Shown here: positions 35,970 through 44,211 of the stretch, in pieces
Position numbering within the stretch: the stretch's first letter is position 1
How the letters are laid out: every line of letters begins with the position of its first letter
Origin: Aurantiacibacter marinus
GTDB lineage: Bacteria; Pseudomonadota; Alphaproteobacteria; Sphingomonadales; Sphingomonadaceae
Assembly (NCBI RefSeq): GCF_001021555.1
Contig: NZ_LDCP01000003.1
Span: forward strand, 310,001 to 374,000
Reading direction: 5' to 3'
Length of the DNA: 64,000 nt
Notes under the pieces: generated by a model
Database searches by the model: none
What the model was told of the DNA's origin: nothing
Seen by the model: the letters and a program-made list of their open reading frames with translations, nothing else
Made by a program: the position numbers and the translations under genes

Positions 35970-37370
35970 GTGCCTAGATTAGTCGTTATATCGAACCGCG
36001 TGGCCGTACCGAAGGCCCGCGGGGTTGCCGGTGCGCAAGGCGGACTGGCAGGCGCTCTGAACGCGGCCCTGAAGGCCAACGGAGGTATCTGGTTTGGCTG
36101 GTCCGGGCAGGAGACAAGCGATTTTACCGGCAGCATCAATTACGTGCGTTCTGCCGATGGCGTGACGACGGCAACCATCGATCTGGAACCCCAGGATGTT
36201 GAAGAGTATTACAACGGCTACGCCAATTCCACGCTCTGGCCGCTATTCCATTACCGCATTGATCTGACGAAATTCGAACGCGAATTCGGCAAGGGGTACG
36301 AACGGGTCAACGAACGTTTCGCTGACAGCGCGCTGCCGTTGATCGAGAAAGAAGATCAGGTCTGGGTCCATGATTACCACCTGCTGCCACTCGCAGAGCG
36401 GCTAAGGTCACTGGGCCTGACGAACAAGATCGGCTTCTTCCTCCATACGCCATGGCCGCCAACCAATCTGTTTGTTTCTTTGCCCTATCATGAGCGGCTG
36501 GTGCGGGCGATGCTGCACTATGATCTTTTGGGATTTCAGTGTGATGCATGGCTCGAAAGCTTCTTGCATTATTGCTGGAAAGAGCTGGGCGCGACCGTCG
36601 ATTACCAGACCGGGGAAATTGACCTGGACGGGAAGAAGACGATTGCGCGGGCCTACCCTATCGGTATCGATTACGAATTCTTTTCCAGCAAGATCGATAC
36701 GCCGGAAGCAGATGCAGCGCAGCAACGGCTGATCGCCTCAACGCGAAACCGTACCGCGATGATCGGTGTTGACCGTCTCGATTATTCCAAAGGCCTGCCT
36801 GAACGGCTTGACGGGATTTCCCGCTTTTTCGACCGCCATCCTAGCAGAGTTCGCGACCTGGTTTATATCCAGATCGCACCTCCCAGCCGGGAAGATATCG
36901 GCAGCTATCAGGACATTCGCGCGACGCTGGAACAGAAGGCAGGGCAGATCAACGGAGCGCAGTCGGATGTCGATCTGGTGCCCGTACGTTACGTCAACCG
37001 CGGCTATAGTCAGGAAGAACTGGTGGGTTTTTACCGCGCTTCCAAAATCGGGCTTGTCACTCCGCTGCGTGACGGGATGAACCTGGTCGCCAAGGAATAT
37101 ATCGCTGCGCAGGATCCCGAAGATCCAGGCGTATTGATCCTGTCACGCTTTGCCGGTGCGGCGCAGCAAATGGATTGCGGCGGGGAGGGGGCTTTGCTGA
37201 TCAATCCGCACAGCGCCGATGATCTGGCACACAACATCAACCTTGCGCTCGACATGCCATTGGCAGAACGCAAGACTCGGTATGAAAAGCTGATCGCTAC
37301 GGTGCGGGATGAAAACGTCCAGCGCTGGACAGAGAATTTCATCGCAGACCTGTCTGAAATCGCGCGTTAG
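35970..37370 (+). CDS. otsA: Trehalose-6-phosphate synthase
   Basis: GT20 glycosyltransferase joining glucose from UDP-glucose to glucose-6-phosphate. The 466-residue protein begins PRLVVISNRV, has the N-terminal glycine-rich loop GAQGGLAGAL, HDYHLLPLA and the GVDRLDYSKGLPERL donor-site segment. GTG start with agggga upstream. Last gene of the otsB-GH15-otsA cluster; it converges on a response regulator. Confidence 0.95.
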   Translation: MPRLVVISNRVAVPKARGVAGAQGGLAGALNAALKANGGIWFGWSGQETSDFTGSINYVRSADGVTTATIDLEPQDVEEYYNGYANSTLWPLFHYRIDLTKFEREFGKGYERVNERFADSALPLIEKEDQVWVHDYHLLPLAERLRSLGLTNKIGFFLHTPWPPTNLFVSLPYHERLVRAMLHYDLLGFQCDAWLESFLHYCWKELGATVDYQTGEIDLDGKKTIARAYPIGIDYEFFSSKIDTPEADAAQQRLIASTRNRTAMIGVDRLDYSKGLPERLDGISRFFDRHPSRVRDLVYIQIAPPSREDIGSYQDIRATLEQKAGQINGAQSDVDLVPVRYVNRGYSQEELVGFYRASKIGLVTPLRDGMNLVAKEYIAAQDPEDPGVLILSRFAGAAQQMDCGGEGALLINPHSADDLAHNINLALDMPLAERKTRYEKLIATVRDENVQRWTENFIADLSEIAR

Positions 37371-37383
37371 CTGACGGAGCAAT

Positions 37384-37839
37384 TCAAACTATCCGGACCG
37401 GGCGCGCTTGCTCGAGCGGTTGGTCTTCATACTCTGTCATCCTCGCCCGGATGCTCTTCCGGGCACGCCCCTCTCGCGAGCGGAGCACCTGCCTTACGCG
37501 AAATGTGAGCATCTTGTCGCTGAAGGGCTTGCGGATATAGTCCTGCGCACCGTTGTAATAGGCTATCTGTTCTTCGCGCACGCCTTGCACACCTGTCAGC
37601 ATGACGACCGGAATATCGTAAAGGCGTGGTGAGTTGCGCAGTTTGCGCAGCAATGCCGTACCGTTTTCGCCCGGCATATTCTGATCCAGCAGGATCAGGT
37701 CCGGCTCCCGTTTTTCCAATACGTGCATGGCTGATTTTGCATCGCTCACCCAGCCGCAGGCATGGCCTGCATCCATAAGGATTTTGGCGGCATGCTCGGC
37801 CACTATATCATCATCATCTACAACCAGAATGTAGGCCAT
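37384..37839 (-). CDS. Single-domain response regulator
   Basis: A 151-residue CheY-like receiver with acidic pocket D8-D10, phospho-acceptor D52 (LLDQNMPG), conserved T in MLTG and K in RKPFS. It ends in about 30 basic and polar residues with no effector domain. No histidine kinase is adjacent, so the partner is unknown. It is convergent with otsA, 13 bases between the stops. Confidence 0.9.
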   Translation of the reverse strand: MAYILVVDDDDIVAEHAAKILMDAGHACGWVSDAKSAMHVLEKREPDLILLDQNMPGENGTALLRKLRNSPRLYDIPVVMLTGVQGVREEQIAYYNGAQDYIRKPFSDKMLTFRVRQVLRSREGRARKSIRARMTEYEDQPLEQARPVRIV

Positions 37840-37938
37840 TGTCGCTTCCTCCGTGGGCCGGCTTGCACACAGTTATGGCAGGCTGGCGTCAGAGATGGCT
37901 GAAGCGAAGCGTAGGGATTAGCACCTATAGTCAGTATC

Positions 37939-38388
37939 TTAGATCAGGCCAAACGCAATGAGAACCGCGATTAGGATTAACGCCGATAGGGCGGTTTGGG
38001 ACAGGCAGAACAGAACAAAGCGCACCGCCACCTTATTGATAGTTGCCTGCACCAGCGAATGGACGATGCGCAGCCCCGCATATGCCCAGGCGAGCCATGT
38101 GGCGATGTTCAATCCCGCAGTAAGTTCGCCGCTTGAGTAAAGCAGCGCAAGCCCCAGCATCACTGCGTAAAATACTGTCGGCGCTTCATGCAGGTGATTG
38201 AAGTTATGTGCCTTCCACTGGACATCAGGTGGCAGCACGCGGTCCAGAGACATGGCCGGGTCACGTGCCAGACTGTCCGGGTCTATATTGGCCTTGGACA
38301 TTGCCGGCAGTCGCGCCGCGTACATCCACAGCCACATGACCATGGTCCAGCCTGCCAGAACAACCAGAGGTTGGAGCAGAGCAATCAC
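37939..38388 (-). CDS. MAPEG-family membrane protein (second of pair)
   Basis: A 149-residue membrane protein with four helices and the MAPEG-type region VQWKAHNFNHLHEAPTVFYAVML followed by LRIVHSLVQ. GTG 38388 overlaps the stop of its paralogue by GTGA, so the longer open frame to 38526 is a read of the neighbour. Likely a membrane-associated glutathione-dependent or eicosanoid-like enzyme by family only. Confidence 0.82.
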   Translation of the reverse strand: MIALLQPLVVLAGWTMVMWLWMYAARLPAMSKANIDPDSLARDPAMSLDRVLPPDVQWKAHNFNHLHEAPTVFYAVMLGLALLYSSGELTAGLNIATWLAWAYAGLRIVHSLVQATINKVAVRFVLFCLSQTALSALILIAVLIAFGLI

Positions 38389-38816
38389 AGCGTCACCATC
38401 AAGGCACGGATAGCGAGATAAAGCAGGGCGAGGCTGCCCAGCGTAAAGAGGCCAATGCGCCACGGGATCGTGTTGACGAGCGACTGCCAGAAGGAATGAA
38501 CAATGCGCAGGATGGTATAAAACCATGCGGCAATCACGGTGTCCTGCGTCGGGCCAAGAATGGCCAGAATGGCAACAACGGCATAGAATAGCGTGGGCTG
38601 TTCCATCAAGTGCGCGTAATTGTGGGCTTTCCAGTTCACATGATCGGGAATGCGGCCCTCAAGATCCTGTCCGCGTCCACCCCGCATGGTCTTCCCTGAG
38701 CCGCCGTTCTTCTTGAGCTTGGCCAGTTCTGGCAGGCGTACCGCCGACATCCAGATGAGCATCACGAGCGACCACAGGATTAGCACCGCCGCCGGTGCAA
38801 GTATTTGTGAAGCCAT
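38385..38816 (-). CDS. MAPEG-family membrane protein (first of pair)
   Basis: A 143-residue four-helix membrane protein with the same VNWKAHNYAHLMEQPTLFYAVVA and LRIVHSFWQ pattern as the next gene, so the pair arose by tandem duplication. A Gly/Lys-rich cytoplasmic loop (about 35-50) separates helix 1 from the motif. Co-transcribed with its paralogue through a four-base overlap. Confidence 0.82.
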   Translation of the reverse strand: MASQILAPAAVLILWSLVMLIWMSAVRLPELAKLKKNGGSGKTMRGGRGQDLEGRIPDHVNWKAHNYAHLMEQPTLFYAVVAILAILGPTQDTVIAAWFYTILRIVHSFWQSLVNTIPWRIGLFTLGSLALLYLAIRALMVTL

Positions 38817-38878
38817 CCAAACTTTCCCTTTTGATTTACGTACCAGTGTCTTTTGCGAAGCAGCTTTTAATTGGCAAT

Positions 38879-39847
38879 CTAATTGCTGTTATCCAAAACC
38901 TGCGCAAAACTGGCCGCGTCGACATTTCCACCGGTGATCATCACTGCCGTTGTATCGTCTACTGCGACCTTGCCCGCCAAAACCGCGGCCAGCGCTGCGG
39001 CACCGCCGGGTTCGACTACAAGGCGCAGATTGGCGAATGCGAAGCGTTGTGCTGTGCGAATCTCCGCTCCGGACACGCGCGCCCATTCGGGGCAATGCTG
39101 TTGCAGAATGCCGAAGTTGAGCGGGAAAGTCGCGAAGGTCTGCAAGGCGTCACATGCCGTGGGTGGGGGTGTCTTGCCGACATTCTGGATCGCGCCGGTT
39201 TCAAGACTGCGGCAGATATCGTCCCAGCCCTCAGGCTCGACCGGAATGACTTGCGCCTCAGGGCAAGCCAGTGCCAACCCGGCTGACAGGCCGCCGCCGC
39301 CGCAACAGGCGATGATCCTTGTGGGTTCTCTGCCAGCTTGCACTTCCATCTGTGCCGCAATCTCAATCCCGGCGCTGCCTTGCCCTTCTATCACCCACGG
39401 ATCACCGAAGGCGTGGACATAGGTTGCTCCCTTTTCGCTGGCGATGCCTTCGGCAATCGCTTCACGATTTTCGGTCAGCCGGTCGTATGTGATGACTGCC
39501 GCGCCGAATTCCTTTGTGCGTTGCAGTTTCACCAGCGGGGCATCCGCCGGCATGACGATAGTGGCCTCAATCCCAAGCCTGCGCGCGGCCCACGCAACGC
39601 CTTGCGCATGATTGCCGCTGGAAACAGCGACAACACCGCGAGTCCTCTCAGCATCAGAGAGAGCGGATAACCTGTGCCAGGCCCCGCGGATCTTGAATGC
39701 GCCCATCGGTTGCAGACATTCCGCCTTGGCCCAGATCGTTCGCCCGTCATGTTCAAACGGCAGCAGAGGAGTTGCCGGCAGGATCGCAGCGACCTTGTTG
39801 GCCGCATCCAAAACGCCAGCGCGAGTGGGGTGGTAAGTTGTACTCAT
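38879..39847 (-). CDS. Threonine/serine dehydratase-like PLP enzyme
   Basis: Fold-type II PLP enzyme of 322 residues with the Schiff-base lysine K52 (GAFKIRGA), SSGNHAQG and the phosphate loop CCGGGGLSAG. It lacks the C-terminal ACT regulatory domain of biosynthetic IlvA, so it is a catabolic dehydratase or serine racemase-like enzyme. Divergent from the DHS-like gene, with 149 bases between them. Confidence 0.87.
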   Translation of the reverse strand: MSTTYHPTRAGVLDAANKVAAILPATPLLPFEHDGRTIWAKAECLQPMGAFKIRGAWHRLSALSDAERTRGVVAVSSGNHAQGVAWAARRLGIEATIVMPADAPLVKLQRTKEFGAAVITYDRLTENREAIAEGIASEKGATYVHAFGDPWVIEGQGSAGIEIAAQMEVQAGREPTRIIACCGGGGLSAGLALACPEAQVIPVEPEGWDDICRSLETGAIQNVGKTPPPTACDALQTFATFPLNFGILQQHCPEWARVSGAEIRTAQRFAFANLRLVVEPGGAAALAAVLAGKVAVDDTTAVMITGGNVDAASFAQVLDNSN

Positions 39848-39996
39848 TTGCTCCTAATTGCGCCTTTCCTTCAGGAGGGGAAGAGCGAGCTTTCGCAAAG
39901 CTGCGCAAATTCCCGGCTTCCAATTCGCAGCGATTTGGGGGAACGGGGAAAGCAGAGTGCCGTTATACGGACCACACGAACAGGAGACCCATCGAC

Positions 39997-41055
39997 ATGA
40001 GCAATTCGAAGATCAACGACATGCGCAAGAAGGAACTGCTTTCAACCGAGGTCGAACATATCGACATCACCAGTTTCGATGCGCGCCCGATCATCGAATC
40101 CATGGGCAAGATGAGCTTCACCAGCCGCGATCTCGGCCGCGCTACCGGCATTTACAACCAGATGCTGGAAGACAAGGATTGTACAATCTTCCTCGTCATC
40201 GCCGGTTCTACCAGCGCTGGCGGGTGTATGGATTTATACGCCGAACTGATCCGCTCCAACATGGTAGATTGTGTCGTTGCGACAGGCGCCACCATTGTCG
40301 ACATGGATTTCTTCGAAGGGCTCGGTCACAAACATTATCAGGCCAATGAAGTGCCCGATGACGATACGCTGCGGAGCCTGTATATCGACCGTATTTACGA
40401 CACATATATCGATGAAGAGCAGTTGCAGGATTGCGATTTCACCATCAATGCGATTGCCAATACGCTTGAACACCGCGGCTACTCCAGCCGCGAATTCATC
40501 AAGGAAATGGGCAAGTATCTTGTCGAACATGGCAAGAAGGATAACAGCCTCGTGAAGCTCGCCTACGAGCATGACGTGCCGATTTTCTGCCCGGCCTTCG
40601 TGGATTCGTCCGCAGGGTTCGGCCTGGTGAAGCACCAGGTCGATCAGATGGCCAAGGGCGAAGCCTATATGATGATCGACGCGGTGGCGGACTTCCGCGA
40701 ACTGACCGATATCAAGATCGCCTCTGGCGATTCCGGCCTGCTGATGGTGGGCGGCGGCGTGCCTAAGAACTTCATCCAGGACACGGTCGTCTGCGCCGAA
40801 ATTCTCGGCCATGAAGACGTCTCGGTGCACAAATATGCGGTCCAGATTACTGTTGCCGATGTGCGCGACGGGGCGTGTTCTTCCTCCACGCTGCAAGAGG
40901 CGGCGAGCTGGGGCAAGGTCAACACCGGGATCGAGCAGATGGTGTTTGCCGAAGCGGGCAGCGTGATGCCCCTGCTGGCCAGCGATGCGTACCACCGCGG
41001 CCACTGGAAAACCCGCGACAAGCGCCGCTGGGCAAAGCTGTTCGCTAAGGCCTAG
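39997..41055 (+). CDS. Deoxyhypusine-synthase-like protein
   Basis: A 352-residue homologue of deoxyhypusine synthase. The active-site lysine is kept (K307 in SWGKV) with the NAD-binding GGGVPKNF (252-259) and PIFCPAFVDSSAGF. Bacteria lack the eIF5A target, so these proteins are thought to transfer the aminobutyl group to a polyamine, making homospermidine or spermidine (family knowledge plus inference). ATG 39997 has caggag upstream; the open frame back to 39697 is not supported. An ornithine decarboxylase gene is 1.8 kb downstream on the same strand. Confidence 0.85.
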   Translation: MSNSKINDMRKKELLSTEVEHIDITSFDARPIIESMGKMSFTSRDLGRATGIYNQMLEDKDCTIFLVIAGSTSAGGCMDLYAELIRSNMVDCVVATGATIVDMDFFEGLGHKHYQANEVPDDDTLRSLYIDRIYDTYIDEEQLQDCDFTINAIANTLEHRGYSSREFIKEMGKYLVEHGKKDNSLVKLAYEHDVPIFCPAFVDSSAGFGLVKHQVDQMAKGEAYMMIDAVADFRELTDIKIASGDSGLLMVGGGVPKNFIQDTVVCAEILGHEDVSVHKYAVQITVADVRDGACSSSTLQEAASWGKVNTGIEQMVFAEAGSVMPLLASDAYHRGHWKTRDKRRWAKLFAKA

Positions 41056-41068
41056 GCGCGCATGGGAT

Positions 41069-41124
41069 GGAGATGGGCAGCCAAATCGCCGCAAACTTGA
41101 GCGATTGCCGCGCTGGCCATCTCC
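41069..41124. repeat. Extended inverted repeat between convergent genes
   Basis: GGAGATGG (41069-41076) pairs with CCATCTCC (41117-41124), and inside it AATCGC (41084-41089) pairs with GCGATT (41101-41106). It sits between the stops of the DHS-like gene and the DUF3137 gene and may end transcription from both sides, but no T-run follows. Confidence 0.4.
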
Positions 41125-41142
41125 ACCCTCGCCATTGAAACA

Positions 41143-42096
41143 CTAGTATCCCGTTAGCGGTTCGCGGCTGTTCAATTCCTTGGCAAGATCCGAAAGGCGC
41201 ACGAACTGGTCGATCGTAGTCTTGATGCGCATGCGATCATCGCGGGCCTCGATGCTGCCGCTTTCAAACATGTTGCCTGCCTTCAGCGTCACGACCAGGT
41301 TCCCTTCGTGGAAGATGGTGGTGACATCGTCCCCTTCGTAACTGCGTTCCAGCGCGATCAGGCGTTCCACATACAGCGGATCTATCAGATGCCGCGCCTC
41401 GGTCTGGTCGGTGGTGTAAATATCAAACCGGTCTTCAAAATCGGGGTGGACCATTTCAGCGTAGTCGAGTTGCTTGCCGATCACCTTGATGGTGGCTTTT
41501 TTGCCGCTGAAGAAACCGCGGTGGGCGTTGTTGCGAAGCAGCAGCGTTGTGCCGTGAAACCGGCGCGAATAGCCTACGCTCATCACGATACCGCGAAATA
41601 CAGTGACCCAGTGCCGGTTCTTGCCTGACCCGCGCCGTTCCTCCAGCTTGCATTCGTGCAAGCTGAAAGGGATATCACCGAAATTGCCGTTCCACTGATC
41701 TTCAAACCGGGCGCGGTCGTGGCTGGGCAGCAGCTTGCATTCCTTGGCCAAGGCAAAGGGCTGTCCGGCCTTGCAATCATGCGTGTAATCCAGTTGCAAG
41801 GCTTCAGCGATGGCATCGTTGATACCGACCTTTACGGTTTTCACTGCGCGGCTGACCGGCAATTGGGCCCATGCGAAGCCGATTCCGCCCAGGACAAATG
41901 TGCCCCAAGCCAACGGCATCAATTCCAATCGAAACGTGATCCAGACAAACAGAGCAAGCGGCAGCAGTATCAGCAAGACAATGAATCGCCGGTTCCAGGT
42001 GGATGTCTTTGCCGCGATCCGCACACTTTCCTGCTCGGCAAGCCATTGCCCCAGCGGACCTGCCATCAGCGCGTCGATATCCGGACGCTCGATCAT
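41143..42096 (-). CDS. DUF3137 membrane protein
   Basis: A 317-residue protein with two helices (about 37-76) and a soluble C-terminal domain containing FSLHECKLEERRGSG and VFRGIVMSVGYSRRF, as in DUF3137. Function is unknown; the family is often next to lemA, as here (divergent, 82 bases apart), suggesting a shared membrane role. Confidence 0.82.
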   Translation of the reverse strand: MIERPDIDALMAGPLGQWLAEQESVRIAAKTSTWNRRFIVLLILLPLALFVWITFRLELMPLAWGTFVLGGIGFAWAQLPVSRAVKTVKVGINDAIAEALQLDYTHDCKAGQPFALAKECKLLPSHDRARFEDQWNGNFGDIPFSLHECKLEERRGSGKNRHWVTVFRGIVMSVGYSRRFHGTTLLLRNNAHRGFFSGKKATIKVIGKQLDYAEMVHPDFEDRFDIYTTDQTEARHLIDPLYVERLIALERSYEGDDVTTIFHEGNLVVTLKAGNMFESGSIEARDDRMRIKTTIDQFVRLSDLAKELNSREPLTGY

Positions 42097-42178
42097 CTGT
42101 TCCCCCTATCGCCCCTTTTCGCGGTGCCCCATTCATGGCACACAATGGTGCAACAGGGGTAGGGGGAGGATTTCATCC

Positions 42179-42733
42179 ATGGAACTGATCATTCTGGCCG
42201 TAATCATTGGCGCGCTGTTTTTCGTCGCTATCGGTATCTACAACCGGCTTGTCGCATTGCGGCAGAACGTCAATCAGGGCGTGGCCGATATCGACGCGCA
42301 ATTACGCCAGCGGCACGATCTGGTCCCCAATCTGGTGAATACGGTGAAGGGCTATGCTTCGCACGAGGCAGACACGCTGGAATCCGTGATCGCAGCGCGC
42401 AATCAGGCCGCCAGCGGCCCCATGAATTCGCAGGACGAGGCGGCCTTGCGCGTGGCCCTGGACAAGGTGCTGGCACTGGCAGAGGCCTATCCGGATCTGA
42501 AGGCCAATACCAATTTCCAGGAACTCCAGCGGGAGCTTTCCAATGTGGAAGACAAGCTTGCCGCATCACGCCGCGCCTTGAATGCTGCGGTGTCCCGCTA
42601 CAACACCGGGAGGGAGAGTTTTCCGGCAGTGCTGTTTGCAGGCGGGATGGGTTTTCAGGAAGCTGACTTCCACCGGCTGGATGACAGCGAGAAGGGCATT
42701 GTCGACCAGGTGCCAAACGTGGATTTTTCCTGA
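42179..42733 (+). CDS. LemA family protein
   Basis: A 184-residue membrane-anchored protein: N-terminal helix (1-21), then NRLVALRQNVNQGVADIDAQLRQRHDLVPNLV, the core LemA signature, and a long helical hairpin ending FPAVLFAGGMGFQEADFH. LemA proteins stabilise or signal through membrane complexes; exact role unknown. ATG 42179 has gggagga upstream; the longer open frame to 41810 overlaps the divergent gene and is rejected. Confidence 0.88.
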   Translation: MELIILAVIIGALFFVAIGIYNRLVALRQNVNQGVADIDAQLRQRHDLVPNLVNTVKGYASHEADTLESVIAARNQAASGPMNSQDEAALRVALDKVLALAEAYPDLKANTNFQELQRELSNVEDKLAASRRALNAAVSRYNTGRESFPAVLFAGGMGFQEADFHRLDDSEKGIVDQVPNVDFS

Positions 42734-42756
42734 GACGCAGGAACAAGCATTTTCAC

Positions 42757-42784
42757 TTGCAGTTCAGACTTTGCGCTATATATG
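42757..42784 (+). promoter_or_regulatory. Putative promoter of the ornithine decarboxylase gene
   Basis: TTGCAG (42757-42762), 16 bases, TATATG (42779-42784) within ctatatatg. Transcription would start near 42791, giving a leader of about 72 bases before the TTG start. The -10 assignment has several overlapping options. Confidence 0.4.
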
Positions 42785-42802
42785 CGCGCTTCTCGCTGCC
42801 CC

Positions 42803-42841
42803 ATGGGACACCCTCCGCAAGGCAGCTACTTGTTGGTTTAA
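42803..42841 (+). CDS. Candidate leader peptide (uORF, 12 codons) of the decarboxylase
   Basis: ATG 42803 opens M-G-H-P-P-Q-G-S-Y-L-L-V and stops at TAA 42839-42841; an in-frame ATG at 42782 would make 19 residues. A further ATG at 42841 overlaps the stop (TAATG) and encodes only M-P before TAG in the Shine-Dalgarno. Codons 6-7 form the left arm of a hairpin whose right arm abuts the decarboxylase Shine-Dalgarno. No ribosome site is visible for the uORF, but the transcript could be nearly leaderless. Confidence 0.4.
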   Translation: MGHPPQGSYLLV

Positions 42842-42853
42842 TGCCTTAGGGGG
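42811..42853 (+). promoter_or_regulatory. Shine-Dalgarno-sequestering hairpin upstream of the decarboxylase
   Basis: AAGGCA (42819-42824) pairs with TGCCTT (42842-42847), extended by CCCT (42811-42814) with AGGG (42848-42851) across a 4-base bulge. The AGGGGG ribosome site (42848-42853) for TTG 42863 is therefore partly paired. The 5' arm lies inside the uORF. Confidence 0.45.
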
Positions 42854-42862
42854 TCCCTTGAA

Positions 42863-44068
42863 TTGCACGAATTTCCTGACGCCAAGGCTGTAGTCCGCGC
42901 TCTGACGCCGGACGAACCCGTAATCATCACTCGCCCGCATGCCGCGGCGCGCGCTGCCCGCTTCTTTGCAGAGAAGTTTCCGGGTAAATCAATGTATGCG
43001 GTAAAAGCCAATCCGTCGCCCGATCTGATCCAGATCCTGTGGGAGAACGGGGTAAAGCATTACGATGTAGCATCCATTGCAGAGGTGCGGCTGGTGCGCG
43101 GCATGTTGCCTGATGCGGTGCTGTGTTTCATGCATCCGGTGAAGACCGCTCGTGCCATCCGTGAAGCCTATTTCGATCACGGCGTGAAGACGTTCAGCCT
43201 CGACACCCTGGAAGAGCTGGAAAAAATCGTCAGCGCGACTACCGACGATGCCGGTACTGCAGCTGCGGACCTGAGCCTGCTGGTGCGCCTGCGTGTTTCG
43301 TCTGAACATTCAGAGCTTTCGCTGGCTGCGAAGTTCGGCGTTGACCTGGCCGATGCAGCGCCGCTTTTGCAGGCCACGCGCCAGCATTGTGATGCGCTGG
43401 GCATCTGCTTCCACGTGGGTAGCCAGGCAATGACGCCGTTTGCCTATGTCCAGGCGCTGGAGCGTGTTCGCGCTGCCATTGCAGAAGCTGCGGTGACGGT
43501 TGATATCGTTGATGTGGGCGGGGGCTTCCCCAGCATTTATCCGGGCATGGAACCACCGCCGCTGGAAGATTACTTCGCGCTGATCCACCGCCATTTTGAA
43601 TCGCTGCCGATTTCCTATTCCGCAGAATTGTGGGCGGAGCCGGGCAGAGCGCTGTGCGCCGAATATTCGTCCGTTGTCGTTTGCGTGGAAAAGCGCCGCG
43701 ACAATGAGCTGTACATCAATGACGGTGCCTATGGCGCGCTGTTCGATGCCGCACATGTCGATTGGCGTTTCCCGGTGCGCGCGCTGGAAGATGATCTCAT
43801 CAAGCCTCTTACAGAATTCGCATTTTACGGCCCCACTTGTGATGATGCTGATTACATGCAGGGTCCCTTCATGTTGCCGGAAGATATTCAGGCTGGCGAT
43901 TACATCGAAATCGGGATGCTGGGCGCTTATGGCGCAGCGATGAAGACTGCTTTCAACGGCTTTGGCGCGACCGAATGCGCGATTGTCACTGATGAGCCGA
44001 TGGCGAGCCTGTATCGCGGAGATCGCGCCGATCCGCGCGCTAGCGATAATGTGGTGAGCCTGCGCTGA
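42863..44068 (+). CDS. Ornithine/lysine decarboxylase, alanine-racemase fold (fold type III)
   Basis: PLP enzyme of 401 residues making putrescine (or cadaverine). The Schiff-base lysine is K48 (YAVKANP); HVGSQ, the GGGFPS phosphate loop and the catalytic C326 in GPTCDDADYM are present, as in eukaryotic-type ornithine decarboxylase. TTG 42863 lies nine bases after agggggt and gives the family start HEFPDA. With the DHS-like gene 1.8 kb upstream it forms a polyamine locus. The leader carries a uORF and a hairpin. Confidence 0.9.
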   Translation: MHEFPDAKAVVRALTPDEPVIITRPHAAARAARFFAEKFPGKSMYAVKANPSPDLIQILWENGVKHYDVASIAEVRLVRGMLPDAVLCFMHPVKTARAIREAYFDHGVKTFSLDTLEELEKIVSATTDDAGTAAADLSLLVRLRVSSEHSELSLAAKFGVDLADAAPLLQATRQHCDALGICFHVGSQAMTPFAYVQALERVRAAIAEAAVTVDIVDVGGGFPSIYPGMEPPPLEDYFALIHRHFESLPISYSAELWAEPGRALCAEYSSVVVCVEKRRDNELYINDGAYGALFDAAHVDWRFPVRALEDDLIKPLTEFAFYGPTCDDADYMQGPFMLPEDIQAGDYIEIGMLGAYGAAMKTAFNGFGATECAIVTDEPMASLYRGDRADPRASDNVVSLR

Positions 44069-44156
44069 GGCCTGGTGCCGCGTCCCCACTGCCGCCTGTG
44101 TGGCGGGTGTGTGGCGGGATACGCACACCCAGGGACCTTTACCGGAGATAACCGCA

Positions 44157-44178
44157 TTAAAAGGGCAGCGATTGCCCT
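44157..44178 (-). terminator. Intrinsic terminator after the GGDEF-EAL-PilZ gene
   Basis: On the minus strand AGGGCA (from 44178) pairs with TGCCCT (to 44162) over a 5-base loop, followed by TTTTAA, 34 bases past the stop at 44212. It faces the convergent decarboxylase gene. Confidence 0.55.
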
Positions 44179-44211
44179 GATCTCGGATGCTGTCCAGGCG
44201 CCCCCGCCGTT

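Noticed and set aside
38389-38526. Longer start for the second MAPEG gene
   Set aside because: The added residues read through the paralogous upstream gene in another frame; GTG 38388 gives a GTGA overlap and a family-like length.
39697-39996. N-terminal extension of the DHS-like protein
   Set aside because: It overlaps the divergent dehydratase gene and has atypical composition; ATG 39997 has a ribosome site and matches the family.
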